Positions 53,240-64,000 of a stretch of 64,000 bases of DNA are shown in pieces (within the stretch, counting starts at the first letter, position 1; the number at the start of each line of letters is the position of its first letter). The notes beneath the pieces were generated by a model. That model did no database searches and was not told the DNA's origin. It worked only from the letters and a program-made list of their open reading frames with translations. The position numbers were made by a program, and so were the translations under genes. The stretch is from Gaiellasilicea sp963707575. Lineage in GTDB: Bacteria; Actinomycetota; Thermoleophilia; Gaiellales; Gaiellaceae. Location: contig OY970171.1 of assembly GCA_963707575.1 (NCBI GenBank), forward strand, positions 186,001 to 250,000, given 5' to 3'.

Positions 53240-53626
53240 CTAGCTCAGGAGTGAGCTTCGCCCGTCGGTTGCGACGCCGAGCACGATCAGGGCGATGCCG
53301 AGGCTGAGGAAGAGCCAGCTCGTGGCCCGTGCGTCACGGCGCTCGTCGGGGCTCGCCGTGCGGATGCCGTGCGCGAAGATCCCGATCCCGAACAGGCCCC
53401 CGACGCTGTCCCTGCCCTCCTCGCCGTCCTTCGGCCGCACGGGCCCGCGGATGCCGGAGAAGACGCCTGCGAGCAGCAGGAAGCAGCCCACGACGTACAG
53501 GCCCCTCGGCACCGCCGCGCCGGCCGACGCGTCGACGGCGAGCGCTGCAAGGAGGGCGATCCCCGCGGTGGCCCCGGCCACGACGGCCAGCAGGATGGCG
53601 AACCGGCGCGCGGCCGCGAAGAGCAT
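53240..53626 (-). CDS. small integral membrane protein
   Basis: A 128-residue protein with three membrane segments (FAILLAVVAGATAGIALLAAL, GLYVVGCFLLLAGVFSG, SWLFLSLGIALIVLGVAT) and a charged loop (GPVRPKDGEEGRD). No family recognised. It starts 6 bases after the stop of the system-2 oppF gene, so it may be the last gene of that transporter operon. Confidence 0.68.
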   Translation of the reverse strand: MLFAAARRFAILLAVVAGATAGIALLAALAVDASAGAAVPRGLYVVGCFLLLAGVFSGIRGPVRPKDGEEGRDSVGGLFGIGIFAHGIRTASPDERRDARATSWLFLSLGIALIVLGVATDGRSSLLS

Positions 53627-53632
53627 GGCCGG

Positions 53633-54693
<1,061 letters not shown>

Positions 54694-54697
<4 letters not shown>

Positions 54698-55719
54698 GTG
54701 CGCACCACGCCGACGGTGGCCAGGAGCTTCGCAGCCTCGCGCTCCTTCGTGACCGGGTCGAGGTGGCAGGCCTGCTCGTGAAAGACCTCGCCTGGCACCT
54801 TCTCGAGCCCCGGCACCTTTTCCTTGCACACCGCCATCGTGTAGGGGCACCGCGGGTGGAAGCGGCAGCCGTTGGGCGGGTTGAGCAACGAGGGCGGCTG
54901 ACCGGGAATCTGCTGGAGCCGATCGACGACGACCTCGAGCCGCGGCAAGGAGCCCATCAAGCCCCAGGTGTACGGATGCTGGGGGCGCTCGAAGATCTCG
55001 TCCACCTCGGCGTGCTCGACGACCTTGGCCGAGTACATGACGACGACGTCGTCGCAGGTCTCGGCAACGACGCCGAGATCGTGGGTGATCATGATGATCG
55101 CGGTGCCGAAGTCCTTCTGGAGCTGCTTCAGCAGCTCCAGAATCTGGGCCTGGGTGGTCACGTCGAGGGCAGTCGTCGGCTCGTCCGCGATCAACAGGTC
55201 GGGCGAGTTGATCAGGGCCATCGCGATCATCACGCGCTGCCGCATGCCGCCCGAGAACTGGTGCGGGTAGTCGTCGATGCGCCGCTCGGCGCGCGGGATG
55301 CGCACGGCCTCGAGCAGCTCGAGCGCCCGTGCCCGCGCCTCCTTGCGGGAGACGTCACGGTGGAGCGTCACCGCCTCGCTGAGCTGCGCCCCGATCGTGT
55401 GGACGGGGTTCAGCGAGGTCATCGGATCCTGGAAGATCATCGCGATCTCGTTGCCGCGCACGGCCCGCAGCCGCCGCGACGACGCCTTCAGCAGGTCCTC
55501 GCCGCGAAAGAGCACCTCGCCGGTCGACGTGGTCAAGCGCGGGTCGTTCAGGCCCATGATCGTCAGGCACGTGACGCTCTTGCCGCAGCCCGACTCGCCC
55601 ACGATGCCCAGCACCTGACCCGGCTCGACGGTGAAGCTGACCCCGTCGACCGCCTGGAGCAGGCCGTCGTCCGTAGAGAACCGGGTCCGGAGATCACGGA
55701 CTTCGAGAAGAGGTGCCAT
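54694..55719 (-). CDS. oppD: oligopeptide ABC transporter ATP-binding protein (system 2, D-type)
   Basis: A 341-residue ABC ATPase. Walker A GESGCGKSVTCLTI, Q-loop FQDPMTSLNPVH, signature FSGGMRQRVMIAMAL, Walker B DLLIADEPTTALD, and the C-terminal Cys-rich element NGCRFHPRCPYTMAVCKEKV. It starts 18 bases after the B-type permease gene. The operon order here is C, SBP, B, D, F. Confidence 0.9.
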
Positions 55720-55737
55720 CCGAGCGCAGGCTACAGG

Positions 55738-56709
55738 TTAGGAGAGCCGGATCCTCGGGTCGATCCAGGCGTACATGAGGTCGACGATGAGCGTGAAGAT
55801 GATGATCGCGATCGCGCCGAAGATGACAACGCCCTGCAGCGTCGGAAGGTCGTAGCGAGAGATCGACTCGAAGGCGGTCCCGCCGAGTCCCGGCAAGCCG
55901 AACACCGTCTCGATCAGGATCGAGCCCCCGAGCAGGATTCCGATGTCCATGCCGATCATCGTCACGACCGGCAGCATCGCGTTGCGGAGGATGTGCGAGC
56001 GCATCACCTGGCGCTCCGGCGCGCCCTTGGCGCGCGCAGTGCGCACGTAATCCTGGTTCATGGTCTCCATCACCTCGGCCCGCACAAAGCGGACGTAGGT
56101 CCCGGCGACGACGATCGAGAGCGTCAGCCAGGGCAGGACCATACGGTAGGCCCAGTCGGTGAAGCCTCCGCACACGGCGGCCTCCGGGACGGAGAAAACC
56201 TCGCAGTAGCCGGCGATCGGCGTTAACCCCCACTTGTAGCCGATGAAGTACGAGAGCACGAGCCCGATCCAGAACGAGGGCAGGGAGATGCCGATCAGGA
56301 CGTAGGTCATCGCCGTGCGGTCGAGTAACGAGCGCGGCCGCAGGGCCGAGAAGATGCCGAGCGGGATCGCGACCAGCAACACCAGGATCATCCCGCCGAA
56401 GACGAGCGAAGCGGTGATGGGCGCGGCGCGGAAGATCTCCTCGTTCACGGACTGCCGCGTGATGAACGACTGGCCCAGCGAGCCGTCGACGACGAGCCGC
56501 TTGAGGAAGTTGCCGTACTGGATGTAGACGGGGTCGTTGAGCCCCAGGAACTCCTCCACCTCCTTGACCCGCTCCGGCGTCGCGGACTGGCCTGCGGCGA
56601 GCCGCGCCGGGCTCGCCGGCACGAGGAAGAAGATCACGTAGGTGACGATCGTGACGGCCAGGAAGAGCACGAATGCCCAGAGCAGCCGCCGAATCAGATA
56701 CTGGAACAT
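55738..56709 (-). CDS. oppB: oligopeptide ABC transporter permease (system 2, B-type)
   Basis: A 323-residue permease opening QYLIRRLLWAFVLFLAVTIV with six membrane segments. The EAA loop is NQDYVRTARAKGAPERQVM and the tail DLMYAWIDPRIRLS. A strong hairpin (56755-56785) lies between this gene and the binding-protein gene upstream. A Cys-containing external loop (GYCEVFSVPEAAVCGGFTDW) is larger than in the system-1 homologue. Confidence 0.88.
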   Translation of the reverse strand: MFQYLIRRLLWAFVLFLAVTIVTYVIFFLVPASPARLAAGQSATPERVKEVEEFLGLNDPVYIQYGNFLKRLVVDGSLGQSFITRQSVNEEIFRAAPITASLVFGGMILVLLVAIPLGIFSALRPRSLLDRTAMTYVLIGISLPSFWIGLVLSYFIGYKWGLTPIAGYCEVFSVPEAAVCGGFTDWAYRMVLPWLTLSIVVAGTYVRFVRAEVMETMNQDYVRTARAKGAPERQVMRSHILRNAMLPVVTMIGMDIGILLGGSILIETVFGLPGLGGTAFESISRYDLPTLQGVVIFGAIAIIIFTLIVDLMYAWIDPRIRLS

Positions 56710-56754
56710 TGTGTGGTTGGGAGCCTAAGGGTTTTCGTTCGGTTCGGTGTAGCT

Positions 56755-56785
56755 GGGAGGGGCACCGCGAACCGGTGCCCCTCCC
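56755..56785 (-). terminator. intercistronic hairpin after the system-2 binding-protein gene
   Basis: A perfect 12-bp stem (gggaggggcacc / ggtgcccctccc) with a 7-base loop, 29 bases past the binding-protein stop and before oppB. Same position and form as 32384-32416 of system 1, with unrelated sequence. Confidence 0.65.
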
Positions 56786-56814
56786 ATGCTGTGCGTGTCG
56801 TGCAGTCGAGCTCG

Positions 56815-58434
56815 TTACTTCTTGCAGATCTGCGTGAGCAGCGTGCTCTGGATCGAGGTGTAGCCGTAGCAGCCGACCGTGTTGCTCGTGAAGATACGAG
56901 CGTTGGTCGAGATGTACGGCGCCACCGGCGCGTGATCCCGCATGAGGTCACGGTCGAGCAGGCCGTACGCCGTGAGGCGTGCCTGGCCGGCCGTCGCGTT
57001 GGCCTTGTCCATGCGGCTGTTCATCGCCGCGTTGTTGAAGTACGACACGTTGACGTTGTGGTCAGCCTGGATCCGGCGCCCGTCCAGAAGGACGTTGATG
57101 AAGTTGGACGGATCCGGGTAGTCCATGCCCCAACCCTCGAGGACGAGATCGAACGGCTCGCCGCGGACGGCGGCCTTCTCGTGCTCGACGACACGGTCGA
57201 ACTGGCGGATCTCCACGTCGATCCCGATCTGCTTCAGGTTGAACTGCACCGACTGTGCGATCGGCGGGCCCTGAGCCGTGTTGAACGTGTACATCACGGC
57301 CTTGCCGTCACGCGTCTGGCCGTTGGCCAGCGCCTTCGCGCGGTTGTAGTTCGGCCCCTTCAACGAGTAGATGTTGAAGTTCTTGAAGCCGGGCATCGAG
57401 TACGGCAGGAACTGGTCGGTGCGCTGACCGGCCAGGTAGCCGTGCTGAGCGACCATGAAGCGGCGGTCGATCGCGTGCGACACGGCCTGCCGCAGCTTCA
57501 GGTTGTTCTGGAAGATGCCGCGCGAGTTGTTCATCGCGACGTACCAGAGCGTCGTCTGGGACTTCACGAAGAAGCGCGACTTGTTGATGCCGTGGGCATC
57601 TGCGAGCTCCTTGGCCTGAGCCGGCGGGAACGCGCAGATGTCGGCCTCGCCGCGCTCACACATCAGCCGCTGCGTGGCCGGGGCGGGCCCGACGATCCAG
57701 CGGAACTCGTTGATGTTGTTGGCGTAGCCCAGGGACTTGAACGGCTCCTGGTTGTTCTTCCAGTGTGGGTTCCGCACGACCAGAGCGGACGTCTTCGCGT
57801 TCCACTCCTTGAGGTAGTACGGGCCGGCCGACACGACCGGGGCCTTGATGCCGTCCTTGTTGAACGGCGTGTTCGTCGGCACCGCGGAGAAGAACATCAT
57901 CGACATCCTGGCCAGGAAGTCCGGAGCGACCTTCTTCAGCGTGACCTGGAGCCCGTAGGCACCGACCGTGCGGTAGCTGGCGACGTCATCCATGAACGAG
58001 GACGCCGGCGAGACCATCGCGGGGCTCTTGCCGCGATCGAGGGCCCGCTTGAAGTTCGCCGCGGTCACGTTGGTGCCGTTGCTGAACTTGAAGCCGCGCT
58101 TGATCGTGAACGTGTAGGTCTTGCCGCCATTCGAGACACGCGGGAAGCCCTGAGCGGCCATCGGCGAGAGCCGGCGACCAGCGGGGCCCTCGACGTGCGG
58201 GTAGTACATGAGCTGCAAGTGCGTCGCAGCCATCATGTTCCACGAATGGCTGAAGTAGGACAGCGCGGGATCGACATAGTCGAAGTCGCTCGTGCTGACA
58301 ATCCGCAGCGTTCCCCCTGCCTTCGCATCAGTTGCCGCCGTGCCGCCCGCTGCCGTCCCGGCAAACATGGTGGCGACGAGCAGCGCCGAGCCCATGACGG
58401 TCATCCCGACCGAGGCCCAAATACGTCGCTTCAT
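56815..58434 (-). CDS. peptide ABC transporter substrate-binding protein (system 2, no lipobox)
   Basis: A 539-residue SBP_bac_5 protein. The core is visible in AGGTLRIVSTSDFDYVDPAL, YTFTIKRGFKFSNGTNVTAA and LRQAVSHAIDRRFMVAQ. It has an export signal (TVMGSALLVATMFAGTAAGG), but no Cys at the processing point, so it is not an obvious lipoprotein. The mature protein would be free or held another way, unusual for a single-membrane bacterium. Two Cys pairs (LMCERGEADICAF; VGCYGYTSIQ ... TQICKK) may form disulphides. ATG at 58434 has AAAGGAGTGAG just upstream. Confidence 0.86.
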   Translation of the reverse strand: MKRRIWASVGMTVMGSALLVATMFAGTAAGGTAATDAKAGGTLRIVSTSDFDYVDPALSYFSHSWNMMAATHLQLMYYPHVEGPAGRRLSPMAAQGFPRVSNGGKTYTFTIKRGFKFSNGTNVTAANFKRALDRGKSPAMVSPASSFMDDVASYRTVGAYGLQVTLKKVAPDFLARMSMMFFSAVPTNTPFNKDGIKAPVVSAGPYYLKEWNAKTSALVVRNPHWKNNQEPFKSLGYANNINEFRWIVGPAPATQRLMCERGEADICAFPPAQAKELADAHGINKSRFFVKSQTTLWYVAMNNSRGIFQNNLKLRQAVSHAIDRRFMVAQHGYLAGQRTDQFLPYSMPGFKNFNIYSLKGPNYNRAKALANGQTRDGKAVMYTFNTAQGPPIAQSVQFNLKQIGIDVEIRQFDRVVEHEKAAVRGEPFDLVLEGWGMDYPDPSNFINVLLDGRRIQADHNVNVSYFNNAAMNSRMDKANATAGQARLTAYGLLDRDLMRDHAPVAPYISTNARIFTSNTVGCYGYTSIQSTLLTQICKK

Positions 58435-58587
58435 CTCACTCCTTTCGATGACGACCCGGCGGTGGCGCCGAGCCCGGGGACGAATTCGGCCCCGCTTCTA
58501 GGACGGCGCGGTTGCGAGTTTGTTAGCGAGCCGCGAAGAAAAGGTTCAGATGGCGTTACCGGCAGGAAGCGGGAGCGTGCCCCGCGG

Positions 58588-59637
58588 CTACATGCGGCTG
58601 CGCGGGTCGAACGCGTCGCGGAGGCCGTCGCCGAGCAGGTTGCACGCGAGCGTCGTGAAGATGACGGCGAGCCCGGGCCACACCATCAGCAGCGGGGTGT
58701 TCGTGTAGTAGTCCTGCGCGCCGGTGAGCAGGTTGCCCCAGCTCGCCGTGGGCGACTGGATGCCGACTCCGAGGAAGGAGAGGGCCGCCTCGCCCAGGAT
58801 GTAGCCGGCGACGATCAGTGTCGAGTAGACGATGATGGGCGCGACGAGGTGCGGCAGGAGGTGTGACTTGATGATGCGCCAGTCGCTCGCGCCGGTCATC
58901 AGCGCTGCCTCGACGAACTCCTTCTCGCGCAGCGAGAGCACCTTGGAGCGGATGATCCGGGCGGGGTAGAACCAGCCGAAGAGCGTGAAGACGAGGATCA
59001 ACGTGACGACCCCCTCGCCGAGGAGCCCTCCGAACGTGACGTTGTTCAACTGGGGGCCGACCGTGCTCGCGAGCGCGATCGCGAAGAGCAGGGCCGGGAA
59101 GGCCATCGTGATCTCCGTCAGGCGCGAGACGATCGTGTCGAGCCAGCCGCGGAAGTAGCCCGCGGCGGCACCGAGCGTGACGCCGATCATCATCACGAAG
59201 ATGGTCGAGAAGAAGGCCACCTGGAGCGAGACGCGGCCGCCGTAGAGCAGGCGCAGGAAGAGATCCCGCCCGAGCGAGCCGTCGGCGCCGAGGATCAGCA
59301 GCTGCGACTCGCCCGTCTCGAAGTTGGTCACGCGGCTCATCGGGCCGACCGGGAGGAAGCCCTCGTCGATGCCGTCCGTGAAGATGTCGTCGGGACCGTG
59401 GCCGAGCAGCCGCTCCGCGATCCAGGCGCCCGGGTAGACGGCGAGCACGAGCAGAACGAGGAAGACGATGCTGGCGATCGCGACGCGGTCGCGCTTGAAG
59501 CGGCGCCAGATCTGCTCCCAGTAGCCACGGGCCTTGACCGCCTCGGGCTCGAACGACGTCTCCGCGTCCAGCGCGATGCCGCCGGAGATCCCAGGCCCCG
59601 CAGGCAGCAGCTCGGGCTGCTTCGTCGGAGTCGCCAC
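58588..59637 (-). CDS. oppC: oligopeptide ABC transporter permease (system 2, C-type)
   Basis: A 349-residue permease. A cytoplasmic N-terminus with KARGYWEQIWRRFKRDRVAI precedes the first membrane segment. The EAA loop is EKEFVEAALMTGASDWRIIK and the tail LLGDGLRDAFDPRSRM. It is separated from the binding-protein gene by 153 bases and from atpG by 44. Being first, ahead of the binding protein, is not the usual order. Start GTG at 59637. Confidence 0.87.
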   Translation of the reverse strand: MATPTKQPELLPAGPGISGGIALDAETSFEPEAVKARGYWEQIWRRFKRDRVAIASIVFLVLLVLAVYPGAWIAERLLGHGPDDIFTDGIDEGFLPVGPMSRVTNFETGESQLLILGADGSLGRDLFLRLLYGGRVSLQVAFFSTIFVMMIGVTLGAAAGYFRGWLDTIVSRLTEITMAFPALLFAIALASTVGPQLNNVTFGGLLGEGVVTLILVFTLFGWFYPARIIRSKVLSLREKEFVEAALMTGASDWRIIKSHLLPHLVAPIIVYSTLIVAGYILGEAALSFLGVGIQSPTASWGNLLTGAQDYYTNTPLLMVWPGLAVIFTTLACNLLGDGLRDAFDPRSRM

Positions 59638-59681
59638 AGCTGGAGCTTAGACGACCGGAATCCGGTTTTGTTGGCGCGAGC

Positions 59682-60572
59682 TCACGTCAGCGCCTCTGCG
59701 CCGGCGACCACCTCGAGGATCTCCTGGGTGATCTCGGCCTGCCGCGCGCGGTTCATCTGCAGCGTCAGCCCGTCGATCAGCTCGCCGGCGTTCTTTGAGG
59801 CGTTGCGCATGGCCGTCATTCGCGCCCCCTGCTCCGACGCAGCCGACTCGAGCAGGGCCCGGAAGACCTGGGTCTCGAGGTAGACGGGCAGCAGGCGCGC
59901 GAGGATCTCCTCCGGCTCGGGCTCGAAGATGAAGTCGCCGCGCAGAGCGTCGTCGCGGCGCTCGTCCTCGTCGGTCTCGAGGATGTCGGCGGAGATCGGG
60001 AGCAGGTCCTGCTCGGTCACACGCTGCACGAGCGGCGACTCGTAGGCGTTGTAGACGAGCACGACCCGGTCGACCTCGCCCGAGGTGTAGAGCTCGCCCA
60101 CCGAATGCGCGATCGCCTGCGCATCGGAGTAGGCGGGGCGGTCGGTGAAGCCGACGAACTCGGCGGCCACCTCGTAGCGACGGAAGGCGAGCGTCGAGCG
60201 CCCCTTCTTGCCGATCGCGACGAACCGCACCTGCTTGCCCTCGCCGCGCAGCTCGCGCTCGAGCGCAAAGGCGCGGCGCAGGATCTGGGCGTTGAACGGA
60301 CCTGCAAGGCCACGGTCGCCGGTGAGCGCCACGACCGCCACCGTCGTCACGGTCTCGCGCTGCTGCAGGAGCGGGAGACCACGCACGGACGCGCTGGCGC
60401 GCCCGACGCCGGCGATCAGCTCGCGCATGGTCTCCGCGTAGGGCCGCATCGCCTCGATCCGGGTCTGCGCACGACGCAGCCGCGCCGAGGCGACGAGCTC
60501 CATCGCCTTGGTGATCTTGCGTGTGTTCTTGACCGAGCGGACTCGGCGCTTCAGGTCCTGGACCGAGGCCAT
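59682..60572 (-). CDS. atpG: ATP synthase F1 gamma subunit
   Basis: A 296-residue rotor subunit. The N-terminal helix MASVQDLKRRVRSVKNTRKI and TKAMELVASARLRRAQ, the core VVALTGDRGLAGPFNAQILR and the C-terminal helix ARMTAMRNASKNAGELIDGL match the family. In most genomes atpD follows directly; here the system-2 transporter follows and atpD is about 13.4 kb downstream. Start ATG, 4 bases after the atpA stop. Confidence 0.94.
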   Translation of the reverse strand: MASVQDLKRRVRSVKNTRKITKAMELVASARLRRAQTRIEAMRPYAETMRELIAGVGRASASVRGLPLLQQRETVTTVAVVALTGDRGLAGPFNAQILRRAFALERELRGEGKQVRFVAIGKKGRSTLAFRRYEVAAEFVGFTDRPAYSDAQAIAHSVGELYTSGEVDRVVLVYNAYESPLVQRVTEQDLLPISADILETDEDERRDDALRGDFIFEPEPEEILARLLPVYLETQVFRALLESAASEQGARMTAMRNASKNAGELIDGLTLQMNRARQAEITQEILEVVAGAEALT

Positions 60573-60576
60573 GGAG

Positions 60577-62099
<1,523 letters not shown>

Positions 62100-62103
<4 letters not shown>

Positions 62104-62300
62104 ATTGACTCCTTGTAGCTCGGGTGAGCGAGTGGGTGGGAGAGCTTTCGGCGCTCGAGATTCGAGCCGGCGCCGGCGGGCGCAGCCGGGCTTTGCCCGG
62201 CGGGAGCCCAACAACCTCTGTCAGAAACCGCAACCTGAAGGAGGGGGCTCATGGGGGAACCCTGGGTTCCCCCATGCTCGTCTTCGGGGCGCAGCTTCAC
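62100..62300 (-). CDS. 66-codon ORF from a duplicated atpA start
   Basis: It begins with GTG 3 bases after the atpH stop, behind an AAGGAG that lies in the atpH 3' end. Its first six codons (MKLRPE) are those of atpA. It continues through low-complexity Gly/Ser/Pro/Ala sequence encoded by two hairpins and stops with TGA overlapping the real atpA GTG. No homology to a protein family is evident. It may be translated only to carry ribosomes to atpA. It should not be taken as a functional protein without evidence. Confidence 0.4.
62250..62276. repeat. hairpin inside the atpH-atpA insertion
   Basis: A 12-bp perfect stem (catgggggaacc / ggttcccccatg) with loop ctg. A second GC-rich hairpin (gccgggc-ttt-gcccggc, about 62185-62201) lies further along. 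Together they make the inserted segment strongly structured and could reduce transcription into atpA. Confidence 0.7.
62281..62300. repeat. 20-bp direct repeat, upstream copy (abandoned atpA start)
   Basis: Exact copy of 62084-62103. It follows the atpH stop by 3 bases and has AAGGAG inside the atpH end, so it is the likely original atpA start. Confidence 0.8.
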
Positions 62301-62303
62301 GTG

Positions 62304-62837
62304 TCAGCTCCTTGTCAGCAAGTCGTGTCGTAGTCGGTCGAGACGGCCCTTGACGCTCGCGTCGGCCCGCATCGAGCCGGCCTGCAGGACGATGCCTCCG
62401 ATCAGGGACGGGTCGACCTTGCGGGTCGCCTCGACGTCGCGACCGGCGGCCGCCTGGATCTTCTTCACGATCGAGTCGGCTTCCTCGTCGGAGAGCTCGA
62501 AGGCCGTCGTCAGCTCGACGGTGAGCCGGCGCTGCTCCGCGGCGACGAGCGCCTCGAACTCGCGGTAGATCTCCTCGAGCTCGGTCGCCCGGCCCTTCTC
62601 GGTCACGAGCAGGACGAAGTTGCGGGTGAGCTCGTCCGCGTCGCCGAGGATCTCACCGAGAACCGCCGCCTTGTCGGCGGCGTCGAGCTCGGGATTCGAG
62701 AGCACGTTGCGCAGCTGCGGCACCTCGACGATCGCCGCGGCGAACTCGCCCAGCTCCGTGAGGACGACGTCCAGCTTGCCCGCGTCCCGCGCCGCCTCGA
62801 AGAGCGAGCGCGCGTACATCCGGTGCGCGACTGCCAC
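62304..62837 (-). CDS. atpH: ATP synthase F1 delta subunit
   Basis: A 177-residue delta (OSCP-type) subunit that links F1 to the peripheral stalk. It starts MAVAHRMYARSLFEAARDAG, the family opening, and ends VDPSLIGGIVLQAGSMRADA and SVKGRLDRLRHDLL, the conserved C-terminal element. GTG at 62837 overlaps the atpF stop by one base. Its last codons contain the AAGGAG of the duplicated atpA start. Confidence 0.92.
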   Translation of the reverse strand: MAVAHRMYARSLFEAARDAGKLDVVLTELGEFAAAIVEVPQLRNVLSNPELDAADKAAVLGEILGDADELTRNFVLLVTEKGRATELEEIYREFEALVAAEQRRLTVELTTAFELSDEEADSIVKKIQAAAGRDVEATRKVDPSLIGGIVLQAGSMRADASVKGRLDRLRHDLLTRS

Positions 62838-63361
62838 TAGCTCTTGGCCTCGAGGGCGGAGAAGTCGAGCTCGCCGATCGCGTCGTCGATCAGCTTGCGG
62901 TGGTCGTCGCGATCGAGCACCTTGCCCGTCACCTTCGACGCCGCGATCAGCGTCAGGTCGGCGACCTCGGCCCGGATCTGGTCGAGCGCGCGAGCGGTCT
63001 CGGCCTCGATCTGCTTGCGCGTGTCCTCGAGCCGGCGCTGCCGGTCGACCTCGATCTCCTCGCGGGCGCGGTCGCGCTGCGAGTCGGCCACCTTGCGCGC
63101 CTCCGCGAGGATCCCGCCCGCCTCGTTCTTGGCCTGGGCGATCAGCTGCTTGTGCTCCTCGAGCAGCCGCCGGGCCTCGGCACGCGCGTGCTCCGCCTCC
63201 TCGACGGAGGAGCGGATGCGCTCACGCCGCTCGTCGATCGTCTTCTGGATCGGCCCGAACGCGTACTTGCGCAGCACGAAGAACGTGATGCCGAAGCAGA
63301 TGAGCGTCCAGATCATCAGACCCGGGACGACCTCGATCAGGGGTGAAGCTGCCAGGAACAT
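62837..63361 (-). CDS. atpF: ATP synthase F0 b subunit
   Basis: A 174-residue peripheral-stalk subunit: one N-terminal membrane helix (LMIWTLICFGITFFVLRKYA) and a long charged coiled-coil helix (RLLEEHKQLIAQAKNEAGGI and on). It ends VLDRDDHRKLIDDAIGEL, typical for b. ATG at 63361 places the membrane helix at residues 15-32; the open frame upstream covers the gap to atpE and is not homologous. Confidence 0.92.
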   Translation of the reverse strand: MFLAASPLIEVVPGLMIWTLICFGITFFVLRKYAFGPIQKTIDERRERIRSSVEEAEHARAEARRLLEEHKQLIAQAKNEAGGILAEARKVADSQRDRAREEIEVDRQRRLEDTRKQIEAETARALDQIRAEVADLTLIAASKVTGKVLDRDDHRKLIDDAIGELDFSALEAKS

Positions 63362-63381
63362 CGCTCTAGGCTCTTTCTCCT

Positions 63382-63642
63382 TTAGACGAGGACGAAGGCG
63401 AGCAGGCCGCCGATGAGGCCGTAAAAGACGACGGCCTCGGTGAGCGCGAAGCCCAGCCACTGGATGCCGGTGAGCTCACCACGGAGCTCGGGCTGGCGTG
63501 CGACCGCCTGGATCATCGAGCCGAAGATGTTGCCGATGCCGATGCCGGCGCCGAGCGAGCCGAGCCCGATGCCGAGCGCGAGCGCGATCGCCTTGCCGGC
63601 GTCCACGTTCGACGCGGCTTCCTGAGCGAGCAGGGTGAACAT
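63382..63642 (-). CDS. atpE: ATP synthase F0 c subunit
   Basis: An 86-residue rotor-ring proteolipid with two membrane helices. Helix 1 has the Gly-rich packing motif LGSLGAGIGIGNIFGSM, the cytoplasmic loop is ARQPE and helix 2 carries the ion-binding Glu69 in FALTEAVVFYG. The residue after Glu is Ala rather than Ser/Thr, and no Gln occupies the sodium-ligand position, so proton coupling is expected. ATG at 63642 follows a clear GGAGGAA site. Confidence 0.93.
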   Translation of the reverse strand: MFTLLAQEAASNVDAGKAIALALGIGLGSLGAGIGIGNIFGSMIQAVARQPELRGELTGIQWLGFALTEAVVFYGLIGGLLAFVLV

Positions 63643-63657
63643 TCGGGTGGTTCCTCC

Positions 63658-64000
63658 TTAGTGTCCCGGCTCGATGGCCGAGCCGATGTAGATGGCGGAG
63701 AGTGCGGCGAAGATGTACGCCTGGATGGAGACGACGATCACGACCTCGAAGAGATAGAACGCGGTCGCGAACGGGATCGCGAAGGCGGCCACCGCGAGGT
63801 TGCCGAGCACGAAGATGAGGCCGATGAAGGTGAGGATCAGCATGTGGCCGGCGAGCATGTTGGCGTAGAGACGCACGCTGAGGCTGATCAGGCGCATGAA
63901 CTGGCCGAGGATCTCGAGCGGCACGATCAGCGGGTACATCGCCTTCGGCACATCGGGGATCCAGCTCTTGAAGTACTTGATCGGGCCGTTGTGGCGGATC
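63658..64000 (-). CDS. atpB: ATP synthase F0 a subunit (5' end outside window)
   Basis: The C-terminal 113 codons of subunit a; the frame is open to the window end. The critical Arg is in ISLSVRLYANMLAGHML, followed by the last membrane helices and the conserved VSIQAYIFAALSAIYIGSA. With subunit c it forms the proton half-channels. It lies 15 bases upstream of atpE, the normal first position of the operon apart from atpI. Confidence 0.93.
   Translation of the reverse strand, partial: IRHNGPIKYFKSWIPDVPKAMYPLIVPLEILGQFMRLISLSVRLYANMLAGHMLILTFIGLIFVLGNLAVAAFAIPFATAFYLFEVVIVVSIQAYIFAALSAIYIGSAIEPGH

Overview
The window is 64 kb of very GC-rich bacterial DNA with densely packed genes, many GTG starts, 4-base start/stop overlaps and high-GC actinobacterial protein families. 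The gene content (leucine-degradation acyl-CoA enzymes, SCP2-like protein, SpoIID/LytB, SigB/SigF-type sigma factor, secreted GWY-type Ig-like repeats, RTX-tailed secreted proteins) suggests an aerobic soil or freshwater actinobacterium, perhaps of the class Thermoleophilia. That placement is inference; there is no rRNA gene here. I see no tRNA, rRNA, CRISPR array or classical transposase.

Layout. 1-8.2 kb: an HD-GYP membrane protein cut by the window edge, two alpha/beta hydrolases, a frameshifted RTX-tailed subtilase, and the beta subunit of an MCC-type acyl-CoA carboxylase with two small followers. 8.2-16.1 kb: a secreted-protein locus read leftwards (541-aa Trp-rich membrane-anchored protein, 1021-aa repeat protein with about 13 repeats and Cys-Gly-Cys motifs, 191-aa Pro-rich membrane protein, and an Ig-like secreted protein with a broken 5' end), divergent from a SigB/SigF-family sigma gene and a ribbon-helix-helix membrane protein, both apparently leaderless. 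16.2-16.6 kb: a 412-bp cassette bounded by palindromes. 16.6-28.6 kb: FAD oxidoreductase/DapA-family pair, TolB-like propeller, LiuC-like hydratase, GH-A glycosidase, SpoIID protein, biotin carboxylase subunit (mccA), DUF2269, SCP2, acyl-CoA dehydrogenase and a Kelch protein. 28.6-34.1 kb: a complete oligopeptide ABC operon (SBP, B, C, D, F). 34.2-44.4 kb: MBL/rhodanese protein, a second palindrome-bounded cassette flanked by a 24-bp direct repeat, then ilvA, meaB, an MFS transporter, metH and an FNR-like reductase. 44.4-46.3 kb: atpC and atpD. 46.6-53.6 kb: MoxR/DUF58/vWA (Bat-like) operon, zinc-finger anti-sigma-like protein and a small membrane protein. 53.6-59.6 kb: a second oligopeptide ABC system. 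59.7-64 kb: atpG, A, H, F, E and part of B.

How it works together. The ATP synthase genes keep the order B-E-F-H-A-G then D-C, but about 13.4 kb (second peptide transporter plus MoxR/Bat block) separates atpG from atpD. Carboxylase alpha and beta subunits, a methylglutaconyl-CoA hydratase candidate and an acyl-CoA dehydrogenase form a dispersed leucine/branched-chain acyl-CoA degradation set. metH and meaB share one leftward cluster and both belong to B12-dependent metabolism.

The most unusual items are (i) the repeat-protein/sigma locus, which looks like an uncharacterised secreted fibre or surface system; (ii) two ~410-bp cassettes, each with a paralogous small basic protein between mirror-image palindromes; and (iii) a duplicated ribosome-binding site and start of atpA, creating a 66-codon ORF whose stop overlaps the atpA start.
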